Below, piece after piece: positions 36,232-44,682 of a DNA stretch of 64,000 nucleotides. The number at the start of each line of letters is the position of its first letter. The first letter of the stretch is position 1. Origin of the DNA: Longimicrobium sp. (GTDB taxonomy: Bacteria; Gemmatimonadota; Gemmatimonadetes; Longimicrobiales; Longimicrobiaceae); the NCBI GenBank assembly GCA_036377595.1, contig DASUYB010000104.1, positions 35,604-99,603 of the forward strand, in the 5' to 3' direction. Both the position numbers and the translations under genes were made by a program. The notes beneath the pieces were generated by a model, which was not told the origin of the DNA, did no database searches, and was given only the letters and a program-made list of their open reading frames with translations.

Positions 36232-36863
36232 TGCCTGTGGAAGCGGCAGAGGGCCGCGAGTGCGCCGACGAGCGCGGCAAAATCGGGGAAAGACTCGGAA
36301 AGATGGCGGGCGGACCGCTGCACAACCGATCGGACGGATTCAGGGATAACGGGGTCTGAGGCTGCCAACCGCATTATGTCCAAGTTGCGGGCGAAACGCT
36401 CTCCCTCACCATCAAACCCGGCGGGATCCCATGAGAGATCGCCGCCGCTGGACAGCACCAGCCCAACTTGCCGCACCAGATCAACAAACAGCCCCACGAG
36501 ATCCCGTTCTACGAACGAGAGGAAGTGTGTGAATAGGTCTCTTTCGTGTGATGGTCGGCGCGGCACAGCAGTGTAGAGCGCTTCCAATTCATCTATTACC
36601 GACCACATCCCATCCACTTGGGCGACGATGCGCGCGACGAGCTTGGGCGCCTCCAAGGTTCCTGACCACGAAGCCGAGCTTTGTTGCGCTGCAAGCCACC
36701 AGACGGGCCGCGCCAGTTCCGGCGGTGGAAGCTCCCGCTCTGCGGGCGGCTCGCCACTTAACCGGACAGGTGCGCCCGCGCCGTCCGGATCGCTTCCGAG
36801 GGTGTGGCGCGCGGCCACGCGCGCCGGAGCGGGATGCTCTGCGGGTCTGAGTTCCGGTGTCAT
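36228..36863 (-). CDS. Hypothetical helical protein
   Basis: 211 residues. A Pro/Ala-rich N-terminus is followed by a helical body (LVARIVAQVDGMWSVIDELE, LFTHFLSFVERDLVGLFVDL) and a C-terminal helix FAALVGALAALCRF. No signal peptide. It is not recognised. ATG 36863 is the first gene of the minus-strand string, with a short divergent gap toward the plus-strand peptide gene. Confidence 0.55.
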   Translation of the reverse strand: MTPELRPAEHPAPARVAARHTLGSDPDGAGAPVRLSGEPPAERELPPPELARPVWWLAAQQSSASWSGTLEAPKLVARIVAQVDGMWSVIDELEALYTAVPRRPSHERDLFTHFLSFVERDLVGLFVDLVRQVGLVLSSGGDLSWDPAGFDGEGERFARNLDIMRLAASDPVIPESVRSVVQRSARHLSESFPDFAALVGALAALCRFHRH

Positions 36864-37028
36864 GCACCAACGTTTACGCGGTAAACGGCGTAAGGGAAGA
36901 GACGCGAAATTGACGTTTCACAACGCGTCGTCGTTCGTGGCGGGAACGGGATGGCACTCCTAAATTGGCCGGGCGGGTTCCGTTGTCAGTTCATATCGGT
37001 TCCTCCCCTCAAACACGGATGGTGGCTC

Positions 37029-37283
37029 ATGCTCGATCCCCGGAGAATCCTCATTCCTGCCCTCGCGTGCGTGTGCGTCGGCGCGTGTGTCGAAAACCCT
37101 GTCAGCGCCCGCCCGGAGGCGCGGAACTCCGCTCCGGTCGGACCGCTGTTCGATGGCGGCCACATGCTCGGCTCCGGGGCGTTCGTCGATACTACCAGCG
37201 CGACTACCGCCGCCACGATGGACGCGGCAGCGGCAGGTGATACGACCGGGCGCGGTGGCCACATGCTGGGCTCCGGCGCGTGA
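37029..37283 (+). CDS. Exported mini-protein with duplicated GGHMLGSGA motif
   Basis: 84 residues. The N-terminus (MLDPRRILIPALACVCVGAC) reads as a lipoprotein or Sec signal with a VGAC lipobox. The rest is low-complexity Ala/Thr and contains GGHMLGSGA twice: near residues 43-51 and again as the exact C-terminus. The two copies differ at several third codon positions but at no amino acid, so the peptide sequence is under selection. It is convergent with, and 32 bp from, a TPR-rich protein gene. It may be a signalling or bioactive peptide precursor; that role is inference. Confidence 0.6.
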   Translation: MLDPRRILIPALACVCVGACVENPVSARPEARNSAPVGPLFDGGHMLGSGAFVDTTSATTAATMDAAAAGDTTGRGGHMLGSGA

Positions 37284-37315
37284 CAGCTTATCCGGACGGG
37301 CTACGGGTGATTGCT

Positions 37316-38593
37316 TTATCCGCCGCCTGGGCCGGGCGATTTGCGCGGGGGCTTCCACCGCTCCAAGCGGTCCAGGACTAGCGCGGTCAGCGATTCAATC
37401 TCGGGTTCGGGAGTTGCTTGCGGCGGTGCTGGCTGTCGAGCGTCGATGCTCGATGCCAACTCCGCCGCTTCGCGTTCCAACGCAGGGCTTTTCGTGGTGC
37501 GAGCGCTGGCCCGTGCCGCTTCCGCGTACCGGAGAGCACGCGGCCAGTCAGACAGAGTGCGCGCACCTTCCGCAAGGTGGATGAAGATCGCCGGGGCGAA
37601 GTCGGGATGATCGGGTACAAGCTGGAGCGTGGTTCTTTCGGCGTCGTGGAAGCGATCCCGCAGTCCCGCGCCGCCCGCAGCCCACGCCAGAGAGGACCAA
37701 GCAAGGGCCCGCTCGACGGGTTGCAGCATGAGGGGAATTGCTCGCGTGATGATCGCGATTGCGGCCGCGAAGTGGCGTAACCGGATGAACAGGAAAGCCA
37801 GATCATGCGCCAGCCGGGGGATGCTCGGGTTCCGAACCGGGTAGCGATAAAAGGCACTGCGCGCGTGCTTGATCGCAAGCGCGTACCGCTCCTGTTCAAC
37901 GGCGATCACGTACAGGTCGTGATACGCCATCCCGGCTTCCTTCCGCTTTCGCAGGCCAACCGCCCGACGTGCCGCCCGTTCGATGAAACGACGAGCTTCT
38001 TCGAAGTTGCCTGCGTCTCGCATCATGGCCCCGTAGCCGAGTAACGCCCACACCACCTCGCGCTTCTTCCCCGTACGCTGGCCGAGGCGATAGGCGCGCA
38101 TGTGCCAGCTCGCCGCACGGTTGCGCATGAGGTTGCGGCGGGCTGCTCGCGCGGCTTGGTTCGCCCGTGCAGCGTCGTCGGGCAGCGCGTACGCTGCTGC
38201 CTCGGCGAAGTAGAGCGCCGTCAGCAACATCCCCCGTGATTCCGCCCACGTGTAGACGGCCTCGCATGCAGTCGCAAGCTGGTTTGCGTCTACGGCTTCC
38301 GGCGCCTGAACCAGTAGGGCGAAGGTTGCAAGCGGCTGCTCCAGTTCAGGCGCTTCGTGCCGGGCGTAAGCGTACCGTTCGCGGACTTCATCGGACGGGG
38401 GCCGGAAGTGACGGCGGCGGCTATCCGGGTCCACCTCCGCCCAGGTGCGAACGTCCCGCAGAGCCTTCCAAAGCACGAGCCCCAACACGTTCTCAAGATC
38501 CTTGAGAACGTTCAATTCCGGCAATGGCGGCGGGTTCGGCGGGATTCGCTGTGGCCGTGACTGGCGCCCTACTCCATTTGACTTCTCGCCCAT
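37316..38593 (-). CDS. TPR-repeat protein, possible peptide receptor
   Basis: 425 residues, almost wholly alpha-helical. N-terminal LKDLENVLGLVLWKALRDVR, then TPR-like helices (FAEAAAYALPDDAARANQAA, GYGAMMRDAGNFEEARRFIE, YVIAVEQERYALAIKHARSA, IHLAEGARTLSDWPRALRYA). No clear DNA-binding domain and no signal peptide. The shape resembles the TPR half of RRNPP-type regulators such as Rap, and the neighbouring gene encodes a small exported protein, but no RRNPP family match is claimed. ATG 38593 is the natural start. Confidence 0.65.
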   Translation of the reverse strand: MGEKSNGVGRQSRPQRIPPNPPPLPELNVLKDLENVLGLVLWKALRDVRTWAEVDPDSRRRHFRPPSDEVRERYAYARHEAPELEQPLATFALLVQAPEAVDANQLATACEAVYTWAESRGMLLTALYFAEAAAYALPDDAARANQAARAARRNLMRNRAASWHMRAYRLGQRTGKKREVVWALLGYGAMMRDAGNFEEARRFIERAARRAVGLRKRKEAGMAYHDLYVIAVEQERYALAIKHARSAFYRYPVRNPSIPRLAHDLAFLFIRLRHFAAAIAIITRAIPLMLQPVERALAWSSLAWAAGGAGLRDRFHDAERTTLQLVPDHPDFAPAIFIHLAEGARTLSDWPRALRYAEAARASARTTKSPALEREAAELASSIDARQPAPPQATPEPEIESLTALVLDRLERWKPPRKSPGPGGG

Positions 38594-38861
38594 GATCGAG
38601 TGGGGAGGCTAACGCTCAATTCTCAACGTGGGGCACAGTAAGCGACAGAATAGCGCGGACGGCGGCAGGCCGCCACGGCGGGCGTCCACGAGCGCCGCCG
38701 AACTGGAGGCGCCTACGGGTGCAGCAACCGAGTGGCGCAGTGGAGGCCGCACCGGCGTTAGCTGCGGATTAGGCAGACATGGGGCGAAAGTTAGTCGGCT
38801 GTTTCGAGTGCAACCCGTGCGTGTGGCTGACGGTAGGATGGAAACACCCGGAGCGAGCAGT

Positions 38862-38908
38862 GTGCGGAGGGGCCTATTTGCTCGCTACGCTCGCTGGCCC
38901 CTCCGCAC
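38862..38908. other. Candidate origin of transfer hairpin (oriT)
   Basis: Perfect 13-bp inverted repeat GTGCGGAGGGGCC / GGCCCCTCCGCAC around a 21-nt loop that itself contains GCTCGCTACGCTCGCT. It lies 44 bp upstream of the MobC-like start, the usual place for oriT in mobilizable elements. The remaining sequence of the 358-bp gap (38594-38861) shows no gene. Confidence 0.45.
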
Positions 38909-38951
38909 GGCTCGCCTTTTCGCTGCGCTCAAAGGAACGGCAGGACCGCCC

Positions 38952-39428
38952 ATGCCCCCGCGCCGCACCATCCGCAAGCCGACCCGCTGGACGCCCGACG
39001 AGTGGTGCCAGGTCGAGGCCGAGGCGCGGGCGCGCGGCGTTCCGCCGCTGCGCTACGTGCGCGAGGCGGCGCTGGGGCACCCGCCCGCAATGCGCCGTTC
39101 GCGTGGCGCGGACGAGCGCGTGCGGCAGCTTGGCCGGGTGCTGAACAACCTGCGGCAGCTCGGCCGCGTGGCCGAGCTGGACGGCGACGAGGCCGCCGCC
39201 GGGCTCCTCGCCGACGCGGCCGGTATGGTGGAGAACGCGATAGCAGCCGCGCCCGCCGTGGCGGGCGCAGGCGCGGCCGAGGGGCTGGCCGTGCTGATCG
39301 ACGCTGGCGCCGCGCTGAACGCGCTGGCCCACCGCGCCAACGGGGCCGAGGAGCTTCCCCCGGCGGACGAGCTGCTGACCGCGCTGGCGCACGTGGACGC
39401 GGCCGTGCGCGGGGAGGTGGCGGCGTGA
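38952..39428 (+). CDS. MobC-like mobilization accessory protein
   Basis: 158 residues from ATG 38952 (AGGA 7 nt upstream). The N-terminus RTIRKPTRWTPDEWCQVEAE with ARARGVPPLRYVREAALGHP is the ribbon-helix-helix layout of MobC/TraJ-type oriT-binding proteins, followed by VRQLGRVLNNLRQLGRVAEL, the family's helical segment. It would bind oriT and help the relaxase nick. Its stop overlaps the relaxase GTG start, so they form one operon. Confidence 0.8.
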   Translation: MPPRRTIRKPTRWTPDEWCQVEAEARARGVPPLRYVREAALGHPPAMRRSRGADERVRQLGRVLNNLRQLGRVAELDGDEAAAGLLADAAGMVENAIAAAPAVAGAGAAEGLAVLIDAGAALNALAHRANGAEELPPADELLTALAHVDAAVRGEVAA

Positions 39429-41275
39429 TCGGCAACGTCAACAAGCTCGGAACGAGCTTCAAAGGGCTGGCGAGCTACTTGGAAACCGGGAAGGACCGGG
39501 CCCACCCCGAGCGGGTGGACTGGATCGAAACCCGGAACCTGCCGACCGAGCGCCCCGACGTGGCCGCGCGGCTGATGGCGGCCACTGCGCGGGAGTCGGT
39601 GCAGACGCAGAAGCCCGTCTTTCACCTGTCGATCAGCTTCGACCCCGGCGACGAGGTAGACCGCGCCGCGATGCGGCGCGTGGCCGACGAAGTGCTCCGC
39701 GACCTTGGGCTGGCGGACCGTCAAGCGCTCATCGTCGCCCACCGCGACACCGCGCATCCCCACGTTCATCTCGCCGTCAACCGCGTGCACCCGGAGACGG
39801 GGCGCGCGTGGGCGGACAGCTTCAGCAAGAAGCGCGTTGAGGCGAGCTTGCGCCGCCTCGAAGTGGAGATGGGCTTGCGCGTGGTGCCGGGGCGGCTCGC
39901 CCGCGTGCCTGAGCTGGGGCAAGAGCGAGCGCCCGCCGCGCGAGCCGCCCATGGGGATGCGGCGTTCGCGGAGCGTGTGCGGGCACAGGCGGGGCCGCAC
40001 TTGGAGCGCGCGGGGTCGTGGGCGGAAGTTGAGCGCGGCCTTGCGGAGCACGGCCTTGCGCTCCGGATGAAGGGGCGCGGGATGGTGGTGACGGACCGGC
40101 GGCAGGAGGTGAAGGCGTCCGACGTCCACCCGCTGGCATCCCGCTACCGGCTGGAGCAGAGGCTAGGCGCGTACAGCGATTATCGCGCGCGTCAGGATGC
40201 GGCGGCGCGCGTGCTGGACGCACGCGCGCCTCGCGCCGCCCAGCCCGCCCCGCGCGGGGCCGAGCTGCCGCGCACACCCACCACGCAGGGCGAGCGCTAC
40301 CGCGCCGCCGCCCGGCAGCTAGACCGCGATCTCCGCGCGACCTACACGCACCCCCAGGACGCGCGGCGCGCGTTCCTGCGGGCGGTGGACAGCCGGGGCG
40401 CCGCCGAGGCTGCGGCGGCGCTTCGCTGGGAGCCCGCGCAATACGGCGCGCTCCGCACCGCACGCACCCCCGAGCAGTCCGCCCGAGCGGCGGGCAACGC
40501 CTACGACTACGCCGTCCAGCGCACCGCCCGCAGCCGCACCGCCGCCAAGGAGGCGGCCGCGTTGCTGCGCGAGCCTGCCCGCGTTCACGGGCTCGAGGCC
40601 AGCGCGAGCCGAGCGGACGAGGCGGCGCGGCGCGCCGTGTCCACCCTCGACGCGCTCCGCGCCCGGCGCGCCGCCGCCGTGCACGACTTCGCCCGCGTGC
40701 GCGAGCTGGCGGGCGACGTGTACGCCGATCCGGGGCGCGCGCTGCGCGAGCTGCACCGCCATGCCGCGTCCCACGGCCACGCCGCCGCCGCCCGCGCGGT
40801 CCACGACCAGCCGGAGCGCTTCGGCGAGCTGCGCAGCGTGGAGCGGTCGCGCGTGTTCGGGCTGGTGCGCGAGCTGGACCACACCGCCGCGCAGGCGCGC
40901 ACGCCCGAGCTGTCCGCCGCCGTGCGCGACCTGGCGCGGCGGGTGGAGGCCCGGCCGCGCGCCGGTCAGGTAGCCGAGGCGGCGGGCGCCGTGCGCCAGA
41001 CCCGCGCGGCGGCGGACGCCGCACGGCAGGCGTTCACGCAGGCCGCGCGCACGGTGGACGTTGCCGCCCGCGTGCGGCAGGCCGCCGAGCTGATGGCCGA
41101 GGCGGCGGCGCGCCAGCTCGCCGCAGGCGCGGCCAAGGCTGCGCTCGTGCTCGTCCAGCAGGTTGCCCCCATGCTCCCCACTTCCGCCGGCGCGCTCGTC
41201 AAGAAGGCCGGCGAGCTCGCCCGCGACATGGCGCTGGGCCGCGACCGCGAGCGCGAACGCGGCCACTCCCGCTAA
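39425..41275 (+). CDS. Relaxase/mobilization nuclease (VirD2-like fold)
   Basis: 616 residues from GTG 39425. The nuclease domain is N-terminal: the likely catalytic Tyr is in LASYLETGK (about residue 18), HLSISFDPGDEVD follows, and the metal-binding His triad is HRDTAHPHVHLAVN (His 106, 111, 113, 115). It nicks oriT and pilots the strand to a recipient. The C-terminal 300 residues are Ala/Arg-rich helices with two copies of a module ending PAQYGALR and PERFGELRSVERSRVFGLV, shared with the next gene. These may be type IV secretion signals of the BID kind; that is inference. Confidence 0.9.
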   Translation: MIGNVNKLGTSFKGLASYLETGKDRAHPERVDWIETRNLPTERPDVAARLMAATARESVQTQKPVFHLSISFDPGDEVDRAAMRRVADEVLRDLGLADRQALIVAHRDTAHPHVHLAVNRVHPETGRAWADSFSKKRVEASLRRLEVEMGLRVVPGRLARVPELGQERAPAARAAHGDAAFAERVRAQAGPHLERAGSWAEVERGLAEHGLALRMKGRGMVVTDRRQEVKASDVHPLASRYRLEQRLGAYSDYRARQDAAARVLDARAPRAAQPAPRGAELPRTPTTQGERYRAAARQLDRDLRATYTHPQDARRAFLRAVDSRGAAEAAAALRWEPAQYGALRTARTPEQSARAAGNAYDYAVQRTARSRTAAKEAAALLREPARVHGLEASASRADEAARRAVSTLDALRARRAAAVHDFARVRELAGDVYADPGRALRELHRHAASHGHAAAARAVHDQPERFGELRSVERSRVFGLVRELDHTAAQARTPELSAAVRDLARRVEARPRAGQVAEAAGAVRQTRAAADAARQAFTQAARTVDVAARVRQAAELMAEAAARQLAAGAAKAALVLVQQVAPMLPTSAGALVKKAGELARDMALGRDRERERGHSR

Positions 41276-41286
41276 GGAATCCACCT

Positions 41287-42348
41287 ATGCAGCAGACCGA
41301 CACCCAGCCGGGCGCCGCAGCGCCGCCCCAGCCCCGAAAGCCGTCCCCGGCCGCGCTGGCATACGCCGCCGGGGCACGCACCTTCCGCCGCGCACTCGCG
41401 GGGGTGTACGCCGATCCCCGCGCGGCCCGCCGCGCGCTCCGCGCCGCGGCCGACCGCGACCCCGAGGCCGCGGCGGGTGTGATCCTCGTCCAGCCGGAAC
41501 GCTACGGCGTCCCGCGCGAACCTCTCGATCCCGGCCAGCTCCGCGCTGTGGTGGATGCGGTCGCCGTGTTCGGGGCGCTGCGCGCCAGCCGTCCACGGCA
41601 GACGCTACGGGAGGCGGTCGCCGCGATCCGTGCGGCGAACGCGGCACACGCACACGAAAGCATCGTGTATGACGCATTTACCGAACTGGCCGATGCCAAG
41701 TCCCGCGTGAGCTTCGCGCGGGAGGATCGTGAGCACTGGCGCGCAGCAGCGGCGGGCGTGCTGGAAGACGCGGCGGACGTGTACCAGCAGCCCCGCACGG
41801 CGGCGCTCACGATCTGGTGCTACGCGCGCGATTACGGATTCGAGGAGGCGCAGCGTGTCATACGCGAAGTGCCCGAACACTTCGGCGCGCTCCTGTTCGT
41901 GGAGCGCAAGCGCGCGCTTGGCTTCATCATCGAGGAGGACACGACCGACGCACGTGTGCGCGCCCGAAGCTTGGCGCACGCGCTGGGAACCGCCGCACGG
42001 GCACACGCGCGGCGGCGGACCGGCCGCGAGGCCGGGGCGAGGGAGCGCGAGGCATCCGAGCGGCATGCGGCGTTGCTCGCGTCGAAGCCGCCGCGCACCG
42101 GGGCGGAGGAGGTTGCGGCGGCTGCACGGATGCTCGCCGGGATGCAGTGGCGCAGCATCCACAACGAGCGCGAGCGGCGCCACATCCGCCACGCGCTGCA
42201 TGCCATGCTCCCGCCCGCGCTCGCTAGTTTGGCCGATGCTGCAATCAAACAAGCGCCGCAAGAACAACCGCGCTCGACTGCGAACGATCTGGAATACGAC
42301 ACAGAGCGAAAGCTAAAGGAGCGCGTCCGCCATTCGCACGGTCGTTAG
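41287..42348 (+). CDS. Relaxase-associated protein with PERFG-type repeat modules
   Basis: 353 residues, 11 bp after the relaxase. Two modules match the relaxase C-terminus: residues 39-77 (VYADPRAARRALRAAADRDP ... QPERYG) and 164-205 (VYQQPRTAALTIW ... PEHFGALLFVERKRALGF). Between and after them are helical, charged stretches. No catalytic motif is visible. Sharing a putative secretion-signal module with a relaxase suggests it could be carried into the recipient through the same channel, perhaps as an establishment factor. Confidence 0.7.
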   Translation: MQQTDTQPGAAAPPQPRKPSPAALAYAAGARTFRRALAGVYADPRAARRALRAAADRDPEAAAGVILVQPERYGVPREPLDPGQLRAVVDAVAVFGALRASRPRQTLREAVAAIRAANAAHAHESIVYDAFTELADAKSRVSFAREDREHWRAAAAGVLEDAADVYQQPRTAALTIWCYARDYGFEEAQRVIREVPEHFGALLFVERKRALGFIIEEDTTDARVRARSLAHALGTAARAHARRRTGREAGAREREASERHAALLASKPPRTGAEEVAAAARMLAGMQWRSIHNERERRHIRHALHAMLPPALASLADAAIKQAPQEQPRSTANDLEYDTERKLKERVRHSHGR

Positions 42349-42366
42349 CACAGGCTGGATTCGGCT

Positions 42367-43179
42367 TCACTCATCTACGTAAATCGTGAAGCGGTACTTC
42401 GGTCCCTTTTTCGGTGGGCGTTGTGCACGTGGAACGTGGTGATTTACCCCAACGATTTCAGTAGATGGGGGGAACTTTGCGGTCATCCACTCACGTAGGT
42501 TCCCGCTATTGAGAAGGTCAACCCCGAATGCCATTCCGGCGCAGATCACCATCCCTGCAAAGGCCTGTTTCTCGTCAGCCGTAATCAGCATGGTTACCTC
42601 GCGCTTAAAGCCAATATCAAGGTTCGTATATTGCGCAAATGGCCATACTTCTTTCGGTTTTGGCTTCCGTATATAATCGCGCACCGCGTCGAAGCGGGCG
42701 TCCAGCGCGGCAGGGCAACCGCACTGTAACGCATACGCGTTGAACGCGATGTGGTGGATCGCGCGCCTGAATCTTCGGAAATCAAAGCGAGGATCAATCA
42801 ACGGTTGCAACGTGGCCGTACGCGAACCGTCGGGGTGCATCACAATTGTTGGCTTTGCGCACGGAATGGTAATCGTTCGCGGAGGCACTTCATCGGCTGA
42901 TAACTTTGCGTCGAGTTCAACGTTCCCGAGCTGCTGCCGGAGCTTACCACTTTTTCCGGGTAATCGCAGGAATTGCGCGAGGGCGGAGAGTATTGGATGC
43001 GCGACAAACACGCTGTCCAATTCCACTCCAAGATAGTTGTTGCAATCATCACAAACCGCTCCAAGAGGCAAGACAACACGGTTTTGTACAAATGCCTCCG
43101 GAAACACGTGGGGAACTCCTTGGGCAGCCGTGGAGTCCCGCCGACAATAGATACATGTGCTGGACACTGGCTCTCTCAC
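42367..43179 (-). CDS. HNH endonuclease 5-like protein
   Basis: 270 residues. The N-terminal CIYCRRDSTAAQGVPHVFPE ... AVCDDCNNYLG is an HNH_5-type zinc-finger nuclease motif (C-x2-C, catalytic His in HVFPE, C-x2-CN). The long remainder is unassigned (RFRRAIHHIAFNAYALQCGC, EVTMLITADEKQAFAGMVIC). Its start overlaps the upstream gene as ATGA, so it is the third gene of a three-gene operon. It is likely defence or mobile-element cargo. Base composition is visibly less GC-rich than the chromosome. Confidence 0.75.
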   Translation of the reverse strand: MREPVSSTCIYCRRDSTAAQGVPHVFPEAFVQNRVVLPLGAVCDDCNNYLGVELDSVFVAHPILSALAQFLRLPGKSGKLRQQLGNVELDAKLSADEVPPRTITIPCAKPTIVMHPDGSRTATLQPLIDPRFDFRRFRRAIHHIAFNAYALQCGCPAALDARFDAVRDYIRKPKPKEVWPFAQYTNLDIGFKREVTMLITADEKQAFAGMVICAGMAFGVDLLNSGNLREWMTAKFPPSTEIVGVNHHVPRAQRPPKKGPKYRFTIYVDE

Positions 43180-43814
43180 GTAGGAGGAACGCGAAGGCCC
43201 TCTACTTGGCCGATTAGAAAGCCGTCGTCACTTCGTGCCTGATACGTCGCGATTGCCGTACTCCGGCTGGTGAACATCCCTACAAGTCGAACGTCCAGTT
43301 CACGGTATAAGCTGAACGAAAACACAGCGGTGCGACCGTCAGCCGACCCTGTGATTCCGACCTGTGTCTGTGATGCGCCGATCCGCCATTTCCCGGTAAT
43401 CACTCCAAATGCTTCGGTATCGACGGTCCCGGCCGATATGCCTTCTATTTCCAGTTCAAACGGCAGCACCCGACTCCCTGCCGAGGGTGTGAAACGCCAC
43501 AGCCCACGCAAATCATCGGGAGAGAGCAATTCACCGGATGGGACCCGCATAGGTCGGAGGTGCCGGTCCGGGTCAAAACCGCTCGTCCTGGGGGACTCCT
43601 GAAACTCTAGTGCAACATACCCGAATGCGGCGCGCCCACCTTCGGGTTGCACCTCGTAGTCAGCTAGGGAGAGTCGCCCGTGATCCCGCATGTCCTCTGG
43701 ATTGAGCGGCACCGGATATTTCAGCGTTTCGAGTAGTCTATCTCGCTCCTGCGACGATTCGGGATGGAGTACCAGTAGGCGCGTCGGCCCGTCGTCGGTG
43801 ATTTCGGTAATCAC
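43176..43814 (-). CDS. Hypothetical protein between two HNH nucleases
   Basis: 212 residues, mixed alpha/beta with a beta-rich C-terminal half (FELEIEGISAGTVDTEAFGV, ITGKWRIGASQTQVGITGSA, GRTAVFSFSLYRELDVRLVG), suggesting a beta-sandwich or ligand-binding sheet. It is not recognised. ATG 43814 starts 37 bp after the upstream HNH gene stops and ends in a 4-nt overlap with the downstream HNH gene, so the three are probably co-transcribed. Confidence 0.65.
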   Translation of the reverse strand: MITEITDDGPTRLLVLHPESSQERDRLLETLKYPVPLNPEDMRDHGRLSLADYEVQPEGGRAAFGYVALEFQESPRTSGFDPDRHLRPMRVPSGELLSPDDLRGLWRFTPSAGSRVLPFELEIEGISAGTVDTEAFGVITGKWRIGASQTQVGITGSADGRTAVFSFSLYRELDVRLVGMFTSRSTAIATYQARSDDGFLIGQVEGLRVPPT

Positions 43815-43850
43815 GTTTCGTTCCCCGTGAAGTGAGTTTTCTTCGGTAGT

Positions 43851-44546
43851 TTACTTCGCGTGACCATACTTTCTCAAATAGTCGCTGAATTCCGAATAGT
43901 TCTGCTCGGAATTCCGCCTATTCACTCGCCCTTGAATGGTGCTGTCGATTCGCTCTTGCAAGTAAGTTGCGAGATCCTCAAAGAGGGACTCGGGAAGAAA
44001 AAACGTCTTTGCCCCGAACTTTCGCTGGATGCTTACGTGAATCAAACCGTACTTCAGTGGCGCCGTTCGACCATAACTCGCATCCGCCTCGCGCATCTTA
44101 TGATAGCGGGTGATAAGATGGTCGACATAATTCTTCATCTCCGGTCGTGCGCCGATTGTACCGGGAGCAGGTGCAACACGGACGCTGGCCTTCTTGGGTG
44201 AGTGTAGATGAACATTTTGGGCGACAATACTGGATGTGACCGGAGCGTTAATCTGAATTGTTGACGAACCGCTTCCGCCATGCAGACGCAGACCGCTAAC
44301 AAGAATTCGTTTTCTTCGATTCACCTGATCGGCGCTGATCTCCCCCGTTTCTACCCGTGCATGACAATTCTTACACGCGACGAGAAGGTTTTCCAAATCA
44401 TTGGACCCTCCGTCTCGGCGCGGAATGATGTGATGAATGTCTAACACGCTGATTTCTTGGTCCCCACAGAACGCACAGCGGCTGTCGCACTGCTGGAAAA
44501 CCAGCTTGGCAGTCCGACGAGGAATCTGATTGTCATTCCGTGCCAT
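43851..44546 (-). CDS. HNH endonuclease with C-terminal helical domain
   Basis: 231 residues. Classic HNH: CDSRCAFCGDQEISVLDIHH, IPRRDGGSNDLENLLVACKN and CHARVETGE give both CxxC zinc pairs, the catalytic His and the Asn. A Ser/Thr-rich beta linker (SSTIQINAPVTSSIVAQNVH) leads to a C-terminal domain (YVDHLITRYHKMREADASYG ... LATYLQERIDSTIQGRVNRR) found in other HNH proteins of mobile elements. First gene of the three-gene operon. Confidence 0.85.
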   Translation of the reverse strand: MARNDNQIPRRTAKLVFQQCDSRCAFCGDQEISVLDIHHIIPRRDGGSNDLENLLVACKNCHARVETGEISADQVNRRKRILVSGLRLHGGSGSSTIQINAPVTSSIVAQNVHLHSPKKASVRVAPAPGTIGARPEMKNYVDHLITRYHKMREADASYGRTAPLKYGLIHVSIQRKFGAKTFFLPESLFEDLATYLQERIDSTIQGRVNRRNSEQNYSEFSDYLRKYGHAK

Positions 44547-44682
44547 GTGGCTCCCGGAGGTTTACTGATGCGTGAAAGGGGGGGGCCGCACAAACTTTTC
44601 CATTGGCGTCTAAAGCTAGCGTAGGTTCCGAATAGACGCGAGGGAGAGCGCCGACGGATCGTACTGGCGAAACTGAAAAGCC

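Noticed and set aside
36047..36325. 92-codon minus-strand frame (Ser/Pro/Arg-rich)
   Set aside because: Biased composition typical of a shadow; the overlapping 211-residue frame and the CTG/ATG frame explain the region better.
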